Shown here piece by piece: positions 9,972 through 21,846 of a stretch of 64,000 nucleotides of DNA. The DNA is from Elysia chlorotica (taxonomy: Eukaryota; Mollusca; Gastropoda; Plakobranchidae): contig RQTK01000208.1 of NCBI GenBank assembly GCA_003991915.1, positions 523,793 to 587,792 on the forward strand, in the 5' to 3' direction. The position numbers were made by a program, and so were the translations under genes. Under the pieces are notes generated by a model, which did not search any database, was not told the origin of the DNA, and saw nothing but the letters and a program-made list of their open reading frames with translations. Positions within the stretch are counted from its first letter, which is position 1, and the number at the start of each line of letters is the position of its first letter.

Positions 9972-11179
9972 TCACTTCTGATCTAATTTCACCTTTCTCA
10001 ATGAATATTGTTTCATATCTCTTTGAAATTTATATCAACTCGTGATTTTATTCCGTAAGAAAAAACACACACTAAGGAAATCAAAACAATAACAGTACAA
10101 AAATGAAAAAAACGAAGCAAATCAGACCAATAACCACAAATTTGTTAAATAGTACACCAAAAGAGACCCATTTATGGAAAAAGTCTTTTTTTTTTAGGAC
10201 AGATAAGAAAAAAAAGAAGGCAAATTTCAGGACTTATTCTGTGAAAACTTCATGATGCTAATTTTGTTTACCCTTTTAATCACCCATAAGAAGTATAGCT
10301 CAGTGTCGGAGCTTTCTTGCTAAACTAAGCATTTCTCAATCCCGACAGCTTGATTTGTTGTATACAGAGAAGAGAAAGGCGAATAAGAATAGAAAGTGGA
10401 GAGAGTACACTCTAATTGTGAACCTTTTTAAAGCTCATTATCAAGTATTTTGTGATAGACTGGGTAGTAATTAATTATTACGAAAATAGATGGAAAAGTC
10501 ACCGAAGTGGACAAAAAGATTCAAAGTGGAACAATATATCATCGAAGTCTGACGCATAGTTACAACAGTTAACACTATGATTGTGCAAGCTGAGGCAATG
10601 CTCAATACAGTTCAACCAAGTTTACTTTTTTGCTATTTCTCCTGCCCTTATTTCAGTACCGGAAAATTCCTAGAACTATTTTGGGCCGCATCAAACCACG
10701 TTTTGTGAAAAGCTTCGTCTTTTTTCTGTAACATATTTTTAGTAATATTCTGTACTCACATTGCAAAAAGTCTTTATAGAAATAAATCACAATAACACAT
10801 ATTATGTTCACTCGATTGGCCTTCTATTTTTGGAAACATTGAAAATAATGAGTTCGAAAATTAGCTTTGTCTAGCCTAATGAGGCTTTTCAAAGGCTCAC
10901 AATAAGCTTTATTTATAAGTCTCTTTATTCCTAGAAAAAGAAAAAAAAAATTAAGGAAGAAAACAATACAAACTTGGTATTTAGGGTGCTATCCATAAAG
11001 AAAACACGTTTCAACCTTGTGCCCCCTTATAGAAAAGTAAAATTTCTCAATAAATTATGTCTATTAATACTTCGTGGTGCTTCTACTGCACTCTATCAAA
11101 TATTTATCTCTCATCAACAACAAAAAATGGTATTAATTTTCCTGAAGCTTCTCTATATATTTTTCTCACGACTAACGCA
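9971..11179. other. AT-rich unassigned stretch
   Basis: No support for a gene. Around 10291-10350, TAGCTCAGTGTCGGAGC resembles a tRNA box A and CTCAATCCCG a poor box B, so a degenerate tRNA-like SINE head is possible. Nothing else stands out. Confidence 0.35.
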
Positions 11180-11286
11180 CGCTCTCTCTTTCTCTCCCCT
11201 CTCTCTCACACACGCACTCTCTCTCTCTCTGTCTCTGTCTCTCTCTCTGTCTCTATCTCTGTCTCTGTCTCTGTCTCTCTCTCTCC
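11180..11286. repeat. (CT)n with CTGTCT variants
   Basis: Pyrimidine tract of CT with CTGT and CACACA interruptions. It runs straight into the SINE body that starts at 11287. Confidence 0.95.
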
Positions 11287-11432
11287 CAGACAGGAGTCAT
11301 GGTATCCCCGCCCTGTCTCGTGTGTGGCAGCACATAAAATTGTCAGACGTCCGTCTTGGGGCCCGTCCACAATATATCCTATATAGTGCTGCTGTTGGAA
11401 GTTAAACCAACCCAACCAACCAACCAACCAAC
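11287..11432 (+). mobile_element. SINE 3' half with (CCAA)n tail
   Basis: Starts abruptly at CAGACAGGAGTCATGG and continues through CCCCGCCCTGTCTCGTGTG, CACATAAAATTGTCAGACG and the terminal GTTAAACCAACCC, with the tail expanded to CCAA repeats. The tRNA-like head and first part of the body are replaced by the CT tract, which begins at the GAGACAGG motif. Confidence 0.9.
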
Positions 11433-11950
11433 CACTCCTTTCCTCTTTTTCTGTATCTTTGCGTCTCTGCACCTGTCTGCCTGGGTGGCCTATAAAGACC
11501 AGGCGATAAGTTTTCTGGAAGTTCACTTTGTTTGAAAAATTCTCGTAAGAAAGTTCAATCAGTAAAGAAAATAACGATATTTTAGAAGAAAATGTAGAGT
11601 AAACTTTACCGTCAACGGCAACCGTAATACAGTCATAAATTCGTAAATCTGTTGAATTATTCAACGGCATCTGACTGTGTCTGGAAATATTTGGCTAGTT
11701 GTTGAAGGATGATAGTTATACCCACAGTGTGAAGATAGTTAAACTGTTTACATGCGTGCTCATGCTTATGTGAAGGCCCAGAGGAACAGTGCGACTTAAT
11801 CCAAACATGTACGTTGGTTCCATCATTAATAGTTGTGCTGGCAGGTAACCTCTAACAGGTTTGTACAGATTCAACCAAAACAAGATCAAGTTTTTTTTCT
11901 CCATTTAGTAGCTTTGAAATATAATAAAAACAAAAATCCCCTTAAAAACA
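11433..11950. other. Unassigned sequence
   Basis: No gene recognised. Confidence 0.35.
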
Positions 11951-11954
11951 TGCA

Positions 11955-11988
<34 letters not shown>

Positions 11989-12044
11989 ACAAGAAAAATA
12001 ACAGCAACAGCAACAACAACAACAGCATCAACAACAACCGTAGC

Positions 12045-12084
<40 letters not shown>

Positions 12085-12118
12085 GCAATAACAGCAACAA
12101 CGACGACAAAAACAACAA
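11951..12118. repeat. (CAA)n / (GCA)n microsatellite
   Basis: CAA trinucleotides with CAG, CAT and CGA variants. Translates as poly-Thr, poly-Asn/Gln or poly-Leu, so open frames are artefactual. Confidence 0.95.
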
Positions 12119-13896
12119 AATTAATAACAAGCTAAAAAACGAACAATAAAGAAAAATAAAAACAAGAACCAAAAAAAACAACAAAAAAAACAAACAAGTA
12201 GCAGTGTCTTTTTGCACTTTCAGTAGTATGGTATAATCATAATTATTCATTGGCGGGTTGTACCTTTCCTTTCACATAACGTATAAGGTTGTAAATTATA
12301 TCTTTTTGTATTGATTATCCTTAGCTTGCATGTTAGTATTATTTGTATCTTTCTGAGTTATCTTGAGGAACAAAATGAGTCAATAGTATTAGTAAAGCGC
12401 TGGATTTATGATGGGAAAGTCGTTGGTACAATCACCGATATGACCACATTTTTTTCTCTGGTTCTGTCGAGGTTCGGTACTATGCTTCATACAATAATTG
12501 AACTACTCTGCGATACAGTCTATTTGCTGAGGTTGAAGGTTAAGACAACAACGAACAAAACAAAACCAATATTTGACATTCACGAAACTTTGAATCTGTC
12601 TTTCGCATCAACTTTTATCTTAGTATTTTACCTAAGAAGCACATATCTCAAATATAGTAGTTTATTTTTTATAGAAATTATACAAGAATGGATCGATCTA
12701 AGCATTATATCCACTAGCCTGATCAACCAGACGTAATTGTCCCCCCGACATCCGAATGACTTGTGTCTGTGCCATTGAAATTTTGTATAGGGTTACGAAG
12801 GCTTTGGTGTGATTCTTACCGAAGTCAAGGTGAAAAATCAAAATAAATTTCGAATTGGCATTTTTTATTTTAGACCGAGAAAAATCGAAACAAGGCAATT
12901 TCAGGACTCTCTGTACTTGTTATCCGTGATCGATCTTTGACAATTTCCTTTCATTTCTCATTAATTTTTTCTCGCCCCTGACAAATTATAAGTTAACTGG
13001 TCTTGATGGGCTCATTTCAATCGGCCACACATCCTGAAACACAAGTAGAGTAACAATAATGTTTTCTTTGAAGATGCCGATAGGGATAAGGGAGTTGGCC
13101 AGGTTGAAGTGGTCGCATGTTCCAGTAGCGAGTCACTATTTACCTCTATCAGGCAAGGCTAAAAAAGAAGGATTACACCATGAGCTTAACACTAAACCGA
13201 ATTGTCAAGATATTAGCTACTATACCCAGAAGAAGCTCGCGGCAGTCGGTATAAGAACATGACGGAAAACTGAGTTACAAAGATGATCATCGTGACTTGT
13301 CGAAACACTAGCCTAGCCAAGGGATATAATTTGCCCTTTGATGGACAATCTACAAACAAAGAACCCCTTCAAACAGTATGAGCAGTACTCAAAGGGAGGT
13401 TATTCGACTCGGGGGAAGAAGAAACTTGATCTTTAATTTCCCTGGGTCCACAGTAAACTTGCGTGGTTATAGATATCTAGATTTAGACATATGGGAGATC
13501 ATCTTAGCGAAAATTATCCAAAACACGTGCCGTCCCTGGGAAGCAAAGGTTAGTGAGTAAAGAGGAAAACTAAAGCCTGCTGTAAAAAAATTAATAATGT
13601 CTGGTTTCCAGTTTCATTGATGGATAGAGTGCTGTTATGAAATTATTTTCGCTGTAAATGACTGAGAGTTTAATGACCCCTTCTTTTAACCTTATGGCGA
13701 AGTGATTTCAGTTTCTAGGCGGTCACGTGAGCCGTGAACCCACACTATTTGTTTTGCTGGTCTTGTAGACAGACTATACTCATATCTAAATCACGATTAC
13801 AGAGATATGTACGGATGCCATTATTCCAGGGTGAATATACTCTTAGATAATGAACGCAACAGATTCTCGAAGAAGCCAGCATCATTCCAATAATTG
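12119..13896. other. Long AT-rich stretch without supported gene
   Basis: The longest open frame (12311-12736, 141 codons on +) opens from TTG, is hydrophobic/AT-driven and shows no motif I know. A second frame (13059-13262, 67 codons, ATG) has more ordinary composition but also no recognised motif. In DNA this AT-rich, at least one chance frame of about 140 codons is unremarkable for a 64-kb window. I treat both as unsupported. Confidence 0.35.
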
Positions 13897-13984
13897 ATTC
13901 ATTCATTCATCCATCCAGTCATTCATTCATTCATTCATTCATTCATTCATTCATTCATTCATTCATTCATTCATTCATTTATTC
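13897..13984. repeat. (ATTC)n microsatellite
   Basis: ATTC tetramers, with two CATC variants near the start. Confidence 0.95.
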
Positions 13985-14084
13985 ACAAGTACCGGGTCTA
14001 GAACAGGCATAGAGTGATTATGGCTCGTCACATATCTCTTATTTAAAACGTTTTGAAACAATCTAATGCTAAGAAAATGCATGA
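13985..14084 (+). repeat. ~105-bp direct repeat, copy 1
   Basis: TTCACAAGTACCGG through TCTAATGCTAAGAAA matches 14699-14799 with scattered substitutions. Each copy follows ATTC repeats, so the array and its flank were duplicated together. Confidence 0.8.
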
Positions 14085-14154
14085 AGTCGTGCTTTGATGA
14101 ATCAGAAAATTTAATTAAAATAAAGCTGCAATTATTCTTTTGTACATCCTCTAC

Positions 14155-14327
14155 CACCACTGCGGTAAGATCATAGTGGGGAAGTCCCCGCTTCTAATCC
14201 CACTGTCAGACAAAATTGATTTGATACTGTTAAATTTCCTCGCCTACTGTTTGTGTCAACACCGCTGAGTTGAGTTAAGCTGAGTTGGTTTAACGTCCAA
14301 CATCAGCACTATAGTCCATGCTGTGGA
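14155..14327. mobile_element. Degenerate SINE pieces
   Basis: 14155-14225 (+) has TCTAATCCCACTGTC then a TTTGAT-CCTCGCCTACTG order similar to the second SINE head type. 14270-14327 (-) is a clear antisense SINE tail, GAGTTGGTTTAACGTCCAAC. Confidence 0.5.
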
Positions 14328-14563
14328 AGCGAACACAATACAGGCTTCATCTTGACGTTGAACGTTAAAAAGAAACACCAATTAACTAAGTGTTCAGATC
14401 CAATCAGTGATATTTTATTTATAGACTAGATAGGCTAAGCAACACGTCGGCCATTAGACAGACAGGAAGCTCCTGCCAGTGGAGATAAGACCCTCACTCT
14501 CAGCTCTGCGCTCGTGGTGAATATTAATTCGCATGCATTTTTGGGGGGCATAACTTGACATGA

Positions 14564-14848
14564 TTCTGTGATGACAGGTTTATTACTCGACCAGAAGCCA
14601 GGCAGCTGACAGGTGAGGGTCTTATAGCTCGCACACAGATATCACGGATAGTGCAGCGCGCTGCAGAGGGCATTAGCCCGTCTACTTGTATATTCATTCA
14701 TTCACAAGTGCCGGCTCTAGAGCAGACATATGTGATTATGGAACGTCACTCATCTCTTATTTCAGACGTTTTAAAAAGTCTAATGCTAAGAAATTGTACA
14801 CATAAACGGGACATGAGCTTTTTTAAGGGTGGGGAAGGGGCAACGTAG
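14564..14848 (+). pseudogene. Candidate coding relic, possibly an HTH/transposase fragment
   Basis: The frame is open for 95 codons after a TGA at 14561. Its first part (RFITRPEARQLTGEGLIART, then QISRIVQRAAEGIS) is protein-like and loosely resembles the helix-turn-helix spacing of Tc1-type transposases (R-LT, then IS-V-R, then GI). From about 14690 the frame enters the ATTC-flank repeat shared with 13985-14084, so the C-terminal half is not original coding sequence. An inverted match to GTGAGGGTCTTAT lies at about 14483-14500. The identification is weak. Confidence 0.2.
14699..14799 (+). repeat. ~105-bp direct repeat, copy 2
   Basis: Partner of 13985-14084. Shares TCACAAGTRCCGG, TGTGATTATGG and TCTAATGCTAAGAAA. 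Confidence 0.8.
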
Positions 14849-14900
14849 TCGACAGAGCGCACATCCTTGAATTAAAGGTTCTGTGTTTGAGTCCTGATCA
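14840..14900 (+). mobile_element. tRNA-like SINE head (degenerate)
   Basis: GTCGACAGAGCGCAC is box-A-like and GGTTCTGTGTTTGAGTCC is box-B-like, at spacing normal for a tRNA-derived promoter. Followed within 40 bp by an antisense SINE tail at 14936. Confidence 0.4.
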
Positions 14901-14935
14901 GGCTGCCTTGTTATCTGCTGGTTGGATAGGTGTAG

Positions 14936-15087
14936 AGTTGAGTTGAGTTTATAACATAAGGTCCAACGTAAGCACTATAAGGCTATATTGTGCACGGGCC
15001 CCAAGACTGACGTCTGACAATTTTATGTGCTGTCACACGCGAAACAAACAGGAAAACCTGGACTCATGTCTCATCCGGTCACATTGT
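14936..15087 (-). mobile_element. SINE tail and body, antisense
   Basis: GTTGAGTTGAGTTTATAACA, then GGCTATATTGTGCACGGGCC and CATGTCTCATCCGGTCACA. Head missing. Confidence 0.85.
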
Positions 15088-15458
15088 ACATGTACTCAAA
15101 ATTTTATTTTTGTAATGGTGATGTGACAGGCTGAGACAAACGTCTTGGCATAGTACGTGGTATACCTCTGTAAGACAAAAAGTGACTCGTAAGAAAGTCA
15201 TACACTTTAGTTCAATTTTGTGCAGTAAAGGAATCAAAATAACAGTGAAAGATGACTATAAACAATTAGTGAGAAATAAAAAAGAAGAATGTATTGAAGA
15301 CAGTGCTGAAATAAACACATTACGTGAACTTCATGATGCAAAAATACACTCTACATTTTGGAATAAAAGATTTGTTAAAATCCTTAACTGTTTCTCCACC
15401 TTTGCCCTAAACGGGAGAAAAAATAAACAAGAGATATTCCGCATTAATATTATTAGCA

Positions 15459-15785
15459 AAGTAAACGTTACTTACCAAGTAAAAAATTGCTTCAGATTCT
15501 ATGGACCCATTAATATTCATCGAAGTCAATTGAGATAGGCTGACTCGACTACGCCTGCAGAGCTTCACACTTCACAGCTGTTAACTATTATGCTTGTACA
15601 CTTGTCAAATACTTATACATGTATTTAATTACGTTTTGACTCGTAAAGGATGGTTTATAAATTGGATAAGGGAGGGCATTTGATCTCGATGAATATTAAT
15701 AGGTCCGTAGAATCTACAGCAAACTTCTACGTGGTAAGTATCGTGTACTTTTCCATTCTACGGACCTACTTAATATTCATGAGGC
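15459..15785. repeat. Foldback structure inside duplicated unit
   Basis: The left arm (15459-15530, with GTTACTTACC and ATGGACCCATTAATATTCAT) is inverted relative to 15680-15750 (ATGAATATTAATAGGTCC, TGGTAAGTATCG). A third, shorter inverted piece, TTCTACGGACC then TACTTAATATTCATGA, follows at 15755-15785. The layout is that of a palindromic MITE. The same occurs at 17640-17962 in unit 2. Confidence 0.7.
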
Positions 15786-16005
15786 TACTTGAGACTTCAA
15801 AGCCATAATTATAGCCCCATGTCATCTGTGACAACTACGTTACTTACTGATTAGGCATTTACCAAAGTAAATATTGAGCACTGAGCCCTCTAATTTTAAA
15901 TAGTCTGCACTTTGCAATATAAATTAGTAAAATATTAGTAAACATAATTATCCTATAGTCTTATTTACTTTCATAAAACAAGACTAGAGTGATATCACTT
16001 TTAGT

Positions 16006-16117
16006 ATGTATGCGTATTTAGTGTATCCACTGTAAAGCGCTTTGAGATTTTTTAAAATATTCTGAAAATGGAAAGCGCTAAATAAATGTAATTTATTATT
16101 ATTATTATTATTATTAT
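16006..16117 (+). mobile_element. Short tail-type insertion ending in (ATT)n
   Basis: GTAAAGCGCTTTGAGA, then GGAAAGCGCTAAATAAATG and an ATT run. Absent at the matching point of unit 2 (about 18187), so it inserted here after the 2.17-kb duplication or was cleanly lost from unit 2. The AAAGCGCTTTGAGA and GCGCTA-TAAAT pattern with an ATT tail is also found antisense at 44545-44606. It looks like the 3' end of a retroposon. Confidence 0.7.
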
Positions 16118-16657
16118 TTTGGAAAGTCGATTTGAAAGCCCACACATAATTTTATGTTTATGTACGCCTCCTTTTAACATTTTAGAAATGAATTATCTAT
16201 CGTCCCTGATTATACCCTTAAATGAAGTCCTTGGAAAATTATTTTTAAAGTAAGCTTTTCAAAGAAACGTATATAATAAATATTATTATTGATTAAATCC
16301 CTTCTTTCATTTTGTAGAACAAATCGAGGCATAAAAAAATTGACCAATAACACCATGAAACAACACGAATAAATTAATATGCGTCTACGCTCTAGTCTAG
16401 ATTAGACCACGTTTCAAACACAAGAAACATTCAAATAATTTTGAATTTAGAGTCATAAGAACAACGTCACAGTAATTTGAAATGCGCCATCAGACTTCGT
16501 ATTAAAAAATCTTAAGACGACTCGTCAGCTTAGTAAAACTTTGCACTCACGACCTTTATTCTAGATCTGGATTAAACGACTCAGATTTTATGTTGACTAC
16601 GCACATAACAGGTTCCAAACTTGTGATTAATAGATGTTATAATCATACTAGACACGC

Positions 16658-16715
16658 ACAACAATAACAACAACAAAACAACAACAACAACAACAACAGC
16701 AACAAAAACCACAGC

Positions 16716-16790
<75 letters not shown>

Positions 16791-16828
16791 AACAACAACA
16801 GCAACAAAAAAAACAACAACAACAAATT
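16658..16828. repeat. (CAA)n microsatellite in unit 1
   Basis: CAA repeats with GCA and AAA variants, about 170 bp. The homologous array in unit 2 is about 310 bp. Confidence 0.95.
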
Positions 16829-17424
16829 AAAACAAGTCTGGAAAAAAAAATTTAAACCGGCTTGCATTATGCAACAAGCATTGTTCACTTTTCATTAGTG
16901 TTCATGACTGCATGTATTTTTCCCGCCAAGAAAATTTGAATATTCCACCACTTCGATAATCATTGAACGCCCTTTGGGCAAAGCAGGCGCCGAAATAATA
17001 CATCTTAAATACGCTGACTTAATAGAACCAGCATTCATCTCGCGCCGTTTCGATTGCAAGATAAACTATGTACTCAATAAGATCTCGTCTTTCATCCGGG
17101 CAACGAACATCGGTATAACATTTAACGAGGTCATTGCGCCCTTTTGTAGATCTAGAGAAAACAGAGAAGAATGGAAAGCTTAATCGCCGATGTCTGCACC
17201 AGACATGGTACATAAAGAAAAAGAAGTAGAAGAAGAAGTAGATCTAGTTGTAGAAAAAGAATGGTGTAATAATAGCGAAAAGCGATTTCACCAAGAGTTT
17301 AGCTAATTTCTTGTAAATCATGAGTTCCCGTTTAACGAACAATGCCATTTAAGAGAATACCAGATCTGTAATGGGGTTTTATAAATGGCTATGTAAATGA
17401 ATGAAACTAAAATTTAATTTAATA

Positions 17425-18799
17425 TAACAGTAAAAGATGATTATAAACTATTAGGGAAAAGTAAAAAGAAGAATGTATTGAAGACAGTGCTGAAATAAAC
17501 ACATAACGTTAACTTCATGATGCAAAAATACACTGTACATTTTGGAATAAAAGATTTGTTAAAATCCTTAACTGTTTCTCCACCTTTGCCCTAAACGGGA
17601 GAAAAATAAACGAGAGACATTCCGCATTAATATTATTAGCAAAGTAAACGTTACTTACCAAGTAAAAGTTTGCTTTAGATTCTATGAACCCATTAATATT
17701 CATCGAAGTCAATTGAGATAGGCTGACTCGACTACGCCTGCAGAGCTTCACACTTCACAGCTGTTAACAATTATGCTTGTACACTTGCCAAATACTTATA
17801 CATGTATTTAATTACGTTTTGACTCGTAAAGGATGGTTTATAAATTGGATAAGGGAGGGAAATTGATCTCGATGAATATTAATAGGTCCGTAGAATCTAC
17901 AGTAAACTTCTACGTGGTAAGTATCGTGTACTTTTCCATTCTACGGACCTATTTAATATTCATGAGGTTACTTGAGACTTCAAAGCCATAATAGCCCCAT
18001 GTCATCTGTGACAACTACGTTACTTACTGATTAAGCATTTACCAGTTCAAAGTAAATATTGAGCACTGAGCCCTCTAATTTTAAATAGTCTGTACTTTGC
18101 AATACAAATTAGTAAAATATTGAAACATAATTATCATAGTCTTATTTACTTTCATAAAACAAGACTAGAGTAATATCACTTTTAGTTTGGATCAAGAAAG
18201 TCAATTTGAAAGCCCACAAATAATTTTATTTTTAAAGTAAGCTATTTGAAGAAATATATATAAATATTATTGATTAAATGATTATACCCTTAAATGAAGT
18301 CCTTGGAAAATTATTTTTAAAGTAAGCTTTTCAAAGAAACGTATATAATAAATATTATTATTGATTAAATCCCTTCTTTCATTTTGTAGAACAAATCGAG
18401 GCATAAAAAAATTGACAAATAACACCATGAAACAACACGAAAAAATTAATATGCGTCTAGTCTAGATTAGATGACGTTTCAAACATAAGAAAAATTCAAA
18501 TAATTTTGAATTTAGAGTCATAAGAACAACGTCACAATAATTTGCAATGCGCCGTCAGACTGCGTATTAAAAAAATCTTAAGACAACTCGTCAGCTTAGT
18601 AAAACTTTCTACTTACGACCTTTATATTAGATCTGGATTAAACGACTCAGATTTTATGTTGACTACGCACATAACAGGTTCCAAACTTGTGATTAATAGA
18701 TGTTATAATCATACTAGACACGCACAACAATAACAACAACAAAACAACAACAACAACAACAACAGCAACAAAAACCACAGCAACTACAACAGCAGCAGC

Positions 18800-18839
<40 letters not shown>

Positions 18840-18841
18840 GC

Positions 18842-18936
<95 letters not shown>

Positions 18937-19602
18937 AAACAACAACAGCAACAACCCCACCCAAAAACAAAACAAAAACAACAACAAACAAACAACAACA
19001 AAAACAAAAACAAAAAACAACAACAACAAATTAAAACAAGTCTGAAAAAAAACTTTAAACCGGCTTGCATTATGCAACAAGCATTGTTCACTTTTCATTA
19101 GTGTACATGACTGCATGCATTTTTCCCGCCAAGAAAATTTGAATATTCCACCACTTCGATAATCATTGAACGCCCTTTGGGCAAAGCAGGCGCCGAAATA
19201 ATACATCTTAAATACGCTGACTTAATAGAACCAGCATTCATCTCGCGCCGTTTCGATTGCAAGATAAACTACTCAATAAGGTCTCGTCTTTCATCCGAGC
19301 AACGAACATCGGTATAAAATTTAACGAGATCATTGCGCCCTTTTGTAGATCTAGAGAAACAGAGAAGAATGGAAAGCTTAATCGCCGATGTCTGCATCAG
19401 ACATAGTACATAAAGAAAAAAAAAGTACAAGAAGAAGTAGAAATAGTCGTAAGAAAGGAAGAATGGTGTTATAATTGGGAAAAGCGATTTCACCAAGAGG
19501 TTAGCTAGTTTCTTGTAAATCATGAGTTCACGTTTAACGAACAATGCCATTTAAGAGAATACCAGATCTGTAACGGTGTTTTATAAATGACTATGTAAAT
19601 GG
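17425..19602 (+). repeat. 2.17-kb tandem duplication, unit 2
   Basis: Begins at ATAACAGTAAAAGATG and ends at ATGACTATGTAAATGG. It lacks the 16006-16117 insertion. It has an extra partial internal repeat (about 18225-18335, with AATTTTATTTTTAAAGTAAG and a second TTTTTAAAGTAAGCTTTTC) and a longer CAA array. A 4-bp difference (unit 1 at about 17066 versus unit 2 at about 19268) shifts the only conserved-looking frame, which argues against coding. Confidence 0.92.
18721..19030. repeat. (CAA)n microsatellite in unit 2
   Basis: CAA array of about 300 bp with CAG, AAA and CCCCACCC interruptions. Poly-Leu, poly-Val and poly-Cys frames here are artefacts. Confidence 0.95.
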
Positions 19603-19890
19603 ATTCCCATTTGCACTTTTTAAGAGCTTAAAAACATTATTGTTGGCGCCTTGACGAGCTAATGCGTGTTTCTGATAAATTATCCACTGAGCATATCAGT
19701 GATATAGGAAAATCATCTGCCTAGCATGCATCATTTAGAATTCAACTACTGGTGGCTTGAATTTAGCAATTATCCAACCACCGAATGTTAAAACACTGTT
19801 CCTTTTTTGACAGATATTAAAACAAAGTCCTCTAACATTAAATATTTTATTCAACCAAATACACTCGTATGCTGAAAAAAAAGTACATTG
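19603..19890. other. Unassigned sequence
   Basis: No gene or repeat family recognised. Confidence 0.35.
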
Positions 19891-19901
19891 ACAATATATA
19901 T

Positions 19902-20128
<227 letters not shown>

Positions 20129-20212
20129 ACAGGTGTAATGCGCGACTTTCTGCCCTCTTTTTGTGTTCTCTATATAGCCAGGGAGAGAGAGATAGAGAGC
20201 GCAGTATCTCTC

Positions 20213-20306
20213 CATCTCTCACGGTTTAAAGTCTCCTAGGTTATAGGTCCAGAGTGAGAGCAATCTATCTCCCATCTCTCTGATGGTTTAAAGTCTCCTA
20301 GGTTCC
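20213..20306 (+). repeat. Short tandem duplication (~60-bp spacing)
   Basis: CATCTCTCACGG then TTTAAAGTCTCCTAGGTT at 20213-20243 is repeated at 20273-20303 with small changes. TTCCCCTGGAG also recurs at about 19932 and 20302. Confidence 0.6.
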
Positions 20307-20309
20307 CCT

Positions 20310-21500
20310 GGAGAGTCCTAAACGGCGACAGGCGGTGTTGATAGAAGACAAAAACTTAGGAGAAAGGCAAAACATGGTAGATCCTATGCTAGTTCATTCT
20401 ATTACTACAGGCTGATCCTCTTATGTATGGGATTCCCTAGTTTTGGAGGTTCTGAAGTGGAAAGAGAGGATAGAGGGAGACAGCTAAGACAGGGGTCGGG
20501 TAAGATTGGGTTTATATATTTAATTTTCTTTTAAAGAGGGGTGAAGAGGGAGATCGATGAAAGAAGTCCTATTCCCAGAACCATTTAAGTCCTGCAGTAT
20601 TGTGCCGTCACTGAACCCTATACTGCTATTCATAAACTCTTTGCTTTAACCCTATTATTTTAACCACCGCCTTCGATTTGAGACAGCCTCGCTGTAGCAT
20701 GGAAGTCAGCGTTATGATTTCAAAATAACATTACGGCATCTTCTGCTGATTGGATGCTCTCTCCCCGTACGTATTCATTAAGCTTACATTCAGAAGGAGC
20801 GTAATTAATATTGAGATTACGAGTCTCTGGTCAAACGAGGTACATGTCTTTCAACAAGGCTTTGCGGCGGTACACCATATTACCAGAGAGTTTGAAATAG
20901 TGAGATGTTCCACGACGAGGATTTTTTCATATACATGGCTCAGAACAGTTAAGGTGTTTCTTCATTCTTTAAATATTAGTAAAAACCCACTTTGAACATT
21001 GTTCAACCGCCTTAATTTCTATTATCTAAAAGAAACAGAGTGAGCAGGCGTCATGCTAGCTTCCCGTATCAAAAGCACTGCGAATACTTTTAGTGAAACG
21101 TCTCACTAAATCTATTGGCTCTGATATGTATTACCACGCATGCCTAAAGGCAAGGACGTTCTAATAATGAGATGCTAGATCATTTGGAAGGTAATCAAGG
21201 CACTACTAATCACATTATTTTACGAAGCGCGCTCATTTCTATCCGGTTTTTCATTGTCCTGGCAGATAAAGGTAATCAAATCTACTAGAACTGAGTACAT
21301 AACGTGACTCAGTGGGTATTAGCAGCGATGCGCATTCATATTTTCCATATGATTACTTCCACTGTTCTCGCGCGGCATAGGATAGCATGTCCCATGCTTA
21401 GGGTACCATTATATCCTTTGTACGGGATCTAGCCTTATAGCATCGTTATACTTAATTCAATCGCGTCGTATGGCGTGTAAAAAAAGAGGCGTGGAAAAGA
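20310..21500. other. Unassigned sequence
   Basis: One 81-codon frame (20750-20995, from TTG) has fairly ordinary composition but no motif I recognise and no clear splice context. I leave it unsupported. The remainder shows no family. Confidence 0.3.
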
Positions 21501-21501
21501 A

Positions 21502-21518
21502 GGGGGGGGGGGGGGGGG
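21502..21518 (+). repeat. G17 homopolymer
   Basis: Seventeen consecutive G, then AA and five more G. Prone to quadruplex formation and to sequencing length error. Confidence 0.95.
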
Positions 21519-21621
21519 AAGGGGGAGCATTTGGCACAAGTGGAAGAGGGTTGATCTCATCTGCCAACGAGTGGTCCGTTTTTCAAAAATCACGATTGAT
21601 CAAAAATGTATAAATTGTCCA

Positions 21622-21846
21622 AATAGAACATCGGCTTCCGACGCAAAATGTGTCGAGCCCTGGCGATTTCGCTCCCTACTAGTTGGGTCGGTGTCAGTTT
21701 AATGTGGCCGGCTGAGACAGAACTCATGGTATCCCCGCTCTGTCTGAGGTGTAGCAGCACGTAAAATTGTCAGACGTCAATCTTGGGGCTCGTCCACAAT
21801 ATAGCATATATAGTGCTGATGTTGGACGTTAAACCAACTCAACTCA
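21622..21846 (+). mobile_element. SINE, nearly full length, degenerate head
   Basis: AGAACATCGGCTTCCGACGC marks the first head type, followed by GTCGAGCCCTGG (box B), CTAGTTGGGTCGGTGTCAG and the usual tail GGACGTTAAACCAACTCAA. The box A 5' end is lost. Confidence 0.9.

Larger units (their letters stand above)
15237..17402 (+). repeat. 2.17-kb tandem duplication, unit 1
   Basis: From AATAACAGTGAAAGATG to TAAATGGCTATGTAAATGA this unit is repeated at 17425-19602, with small substitutions and indels. It includes a foldback structure (15459-15785), a tail-element insertion (16006-16117), a CAA array (16658-16828) and a unique AT-rich remainder. The 118-codon frame at 15182-15538 begins outside the unit at GTG and is broken by stops in unit 2, so it is not supported as coding. 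Confidence 0.92.

Noticed and set aside
10291-10350. tRNA gene
   Set aside because: Good box A but poor box B and no foldable acceptor stem. At most a decayed SINE head.
12311-12736. 141-codon plus-strand frame
   Set aside because: Starts at TTG, hydrophobic AT-driven composition, no motif. At roughly 65% A+T one such frame in 64 kb is expected by chance to order of magnitude.
15182-15538. 118-codon frame
   Set aside because: Starts from GTG, runs into the foldback, and the duplicate at 17.4-17.7 kb has stops and frameshifts.
16974-17183. 69-codon frame in the duplicated unit
   Set aside because: A 4-bp difference shifts the frame in unit 2, so it is not maintained as coding.
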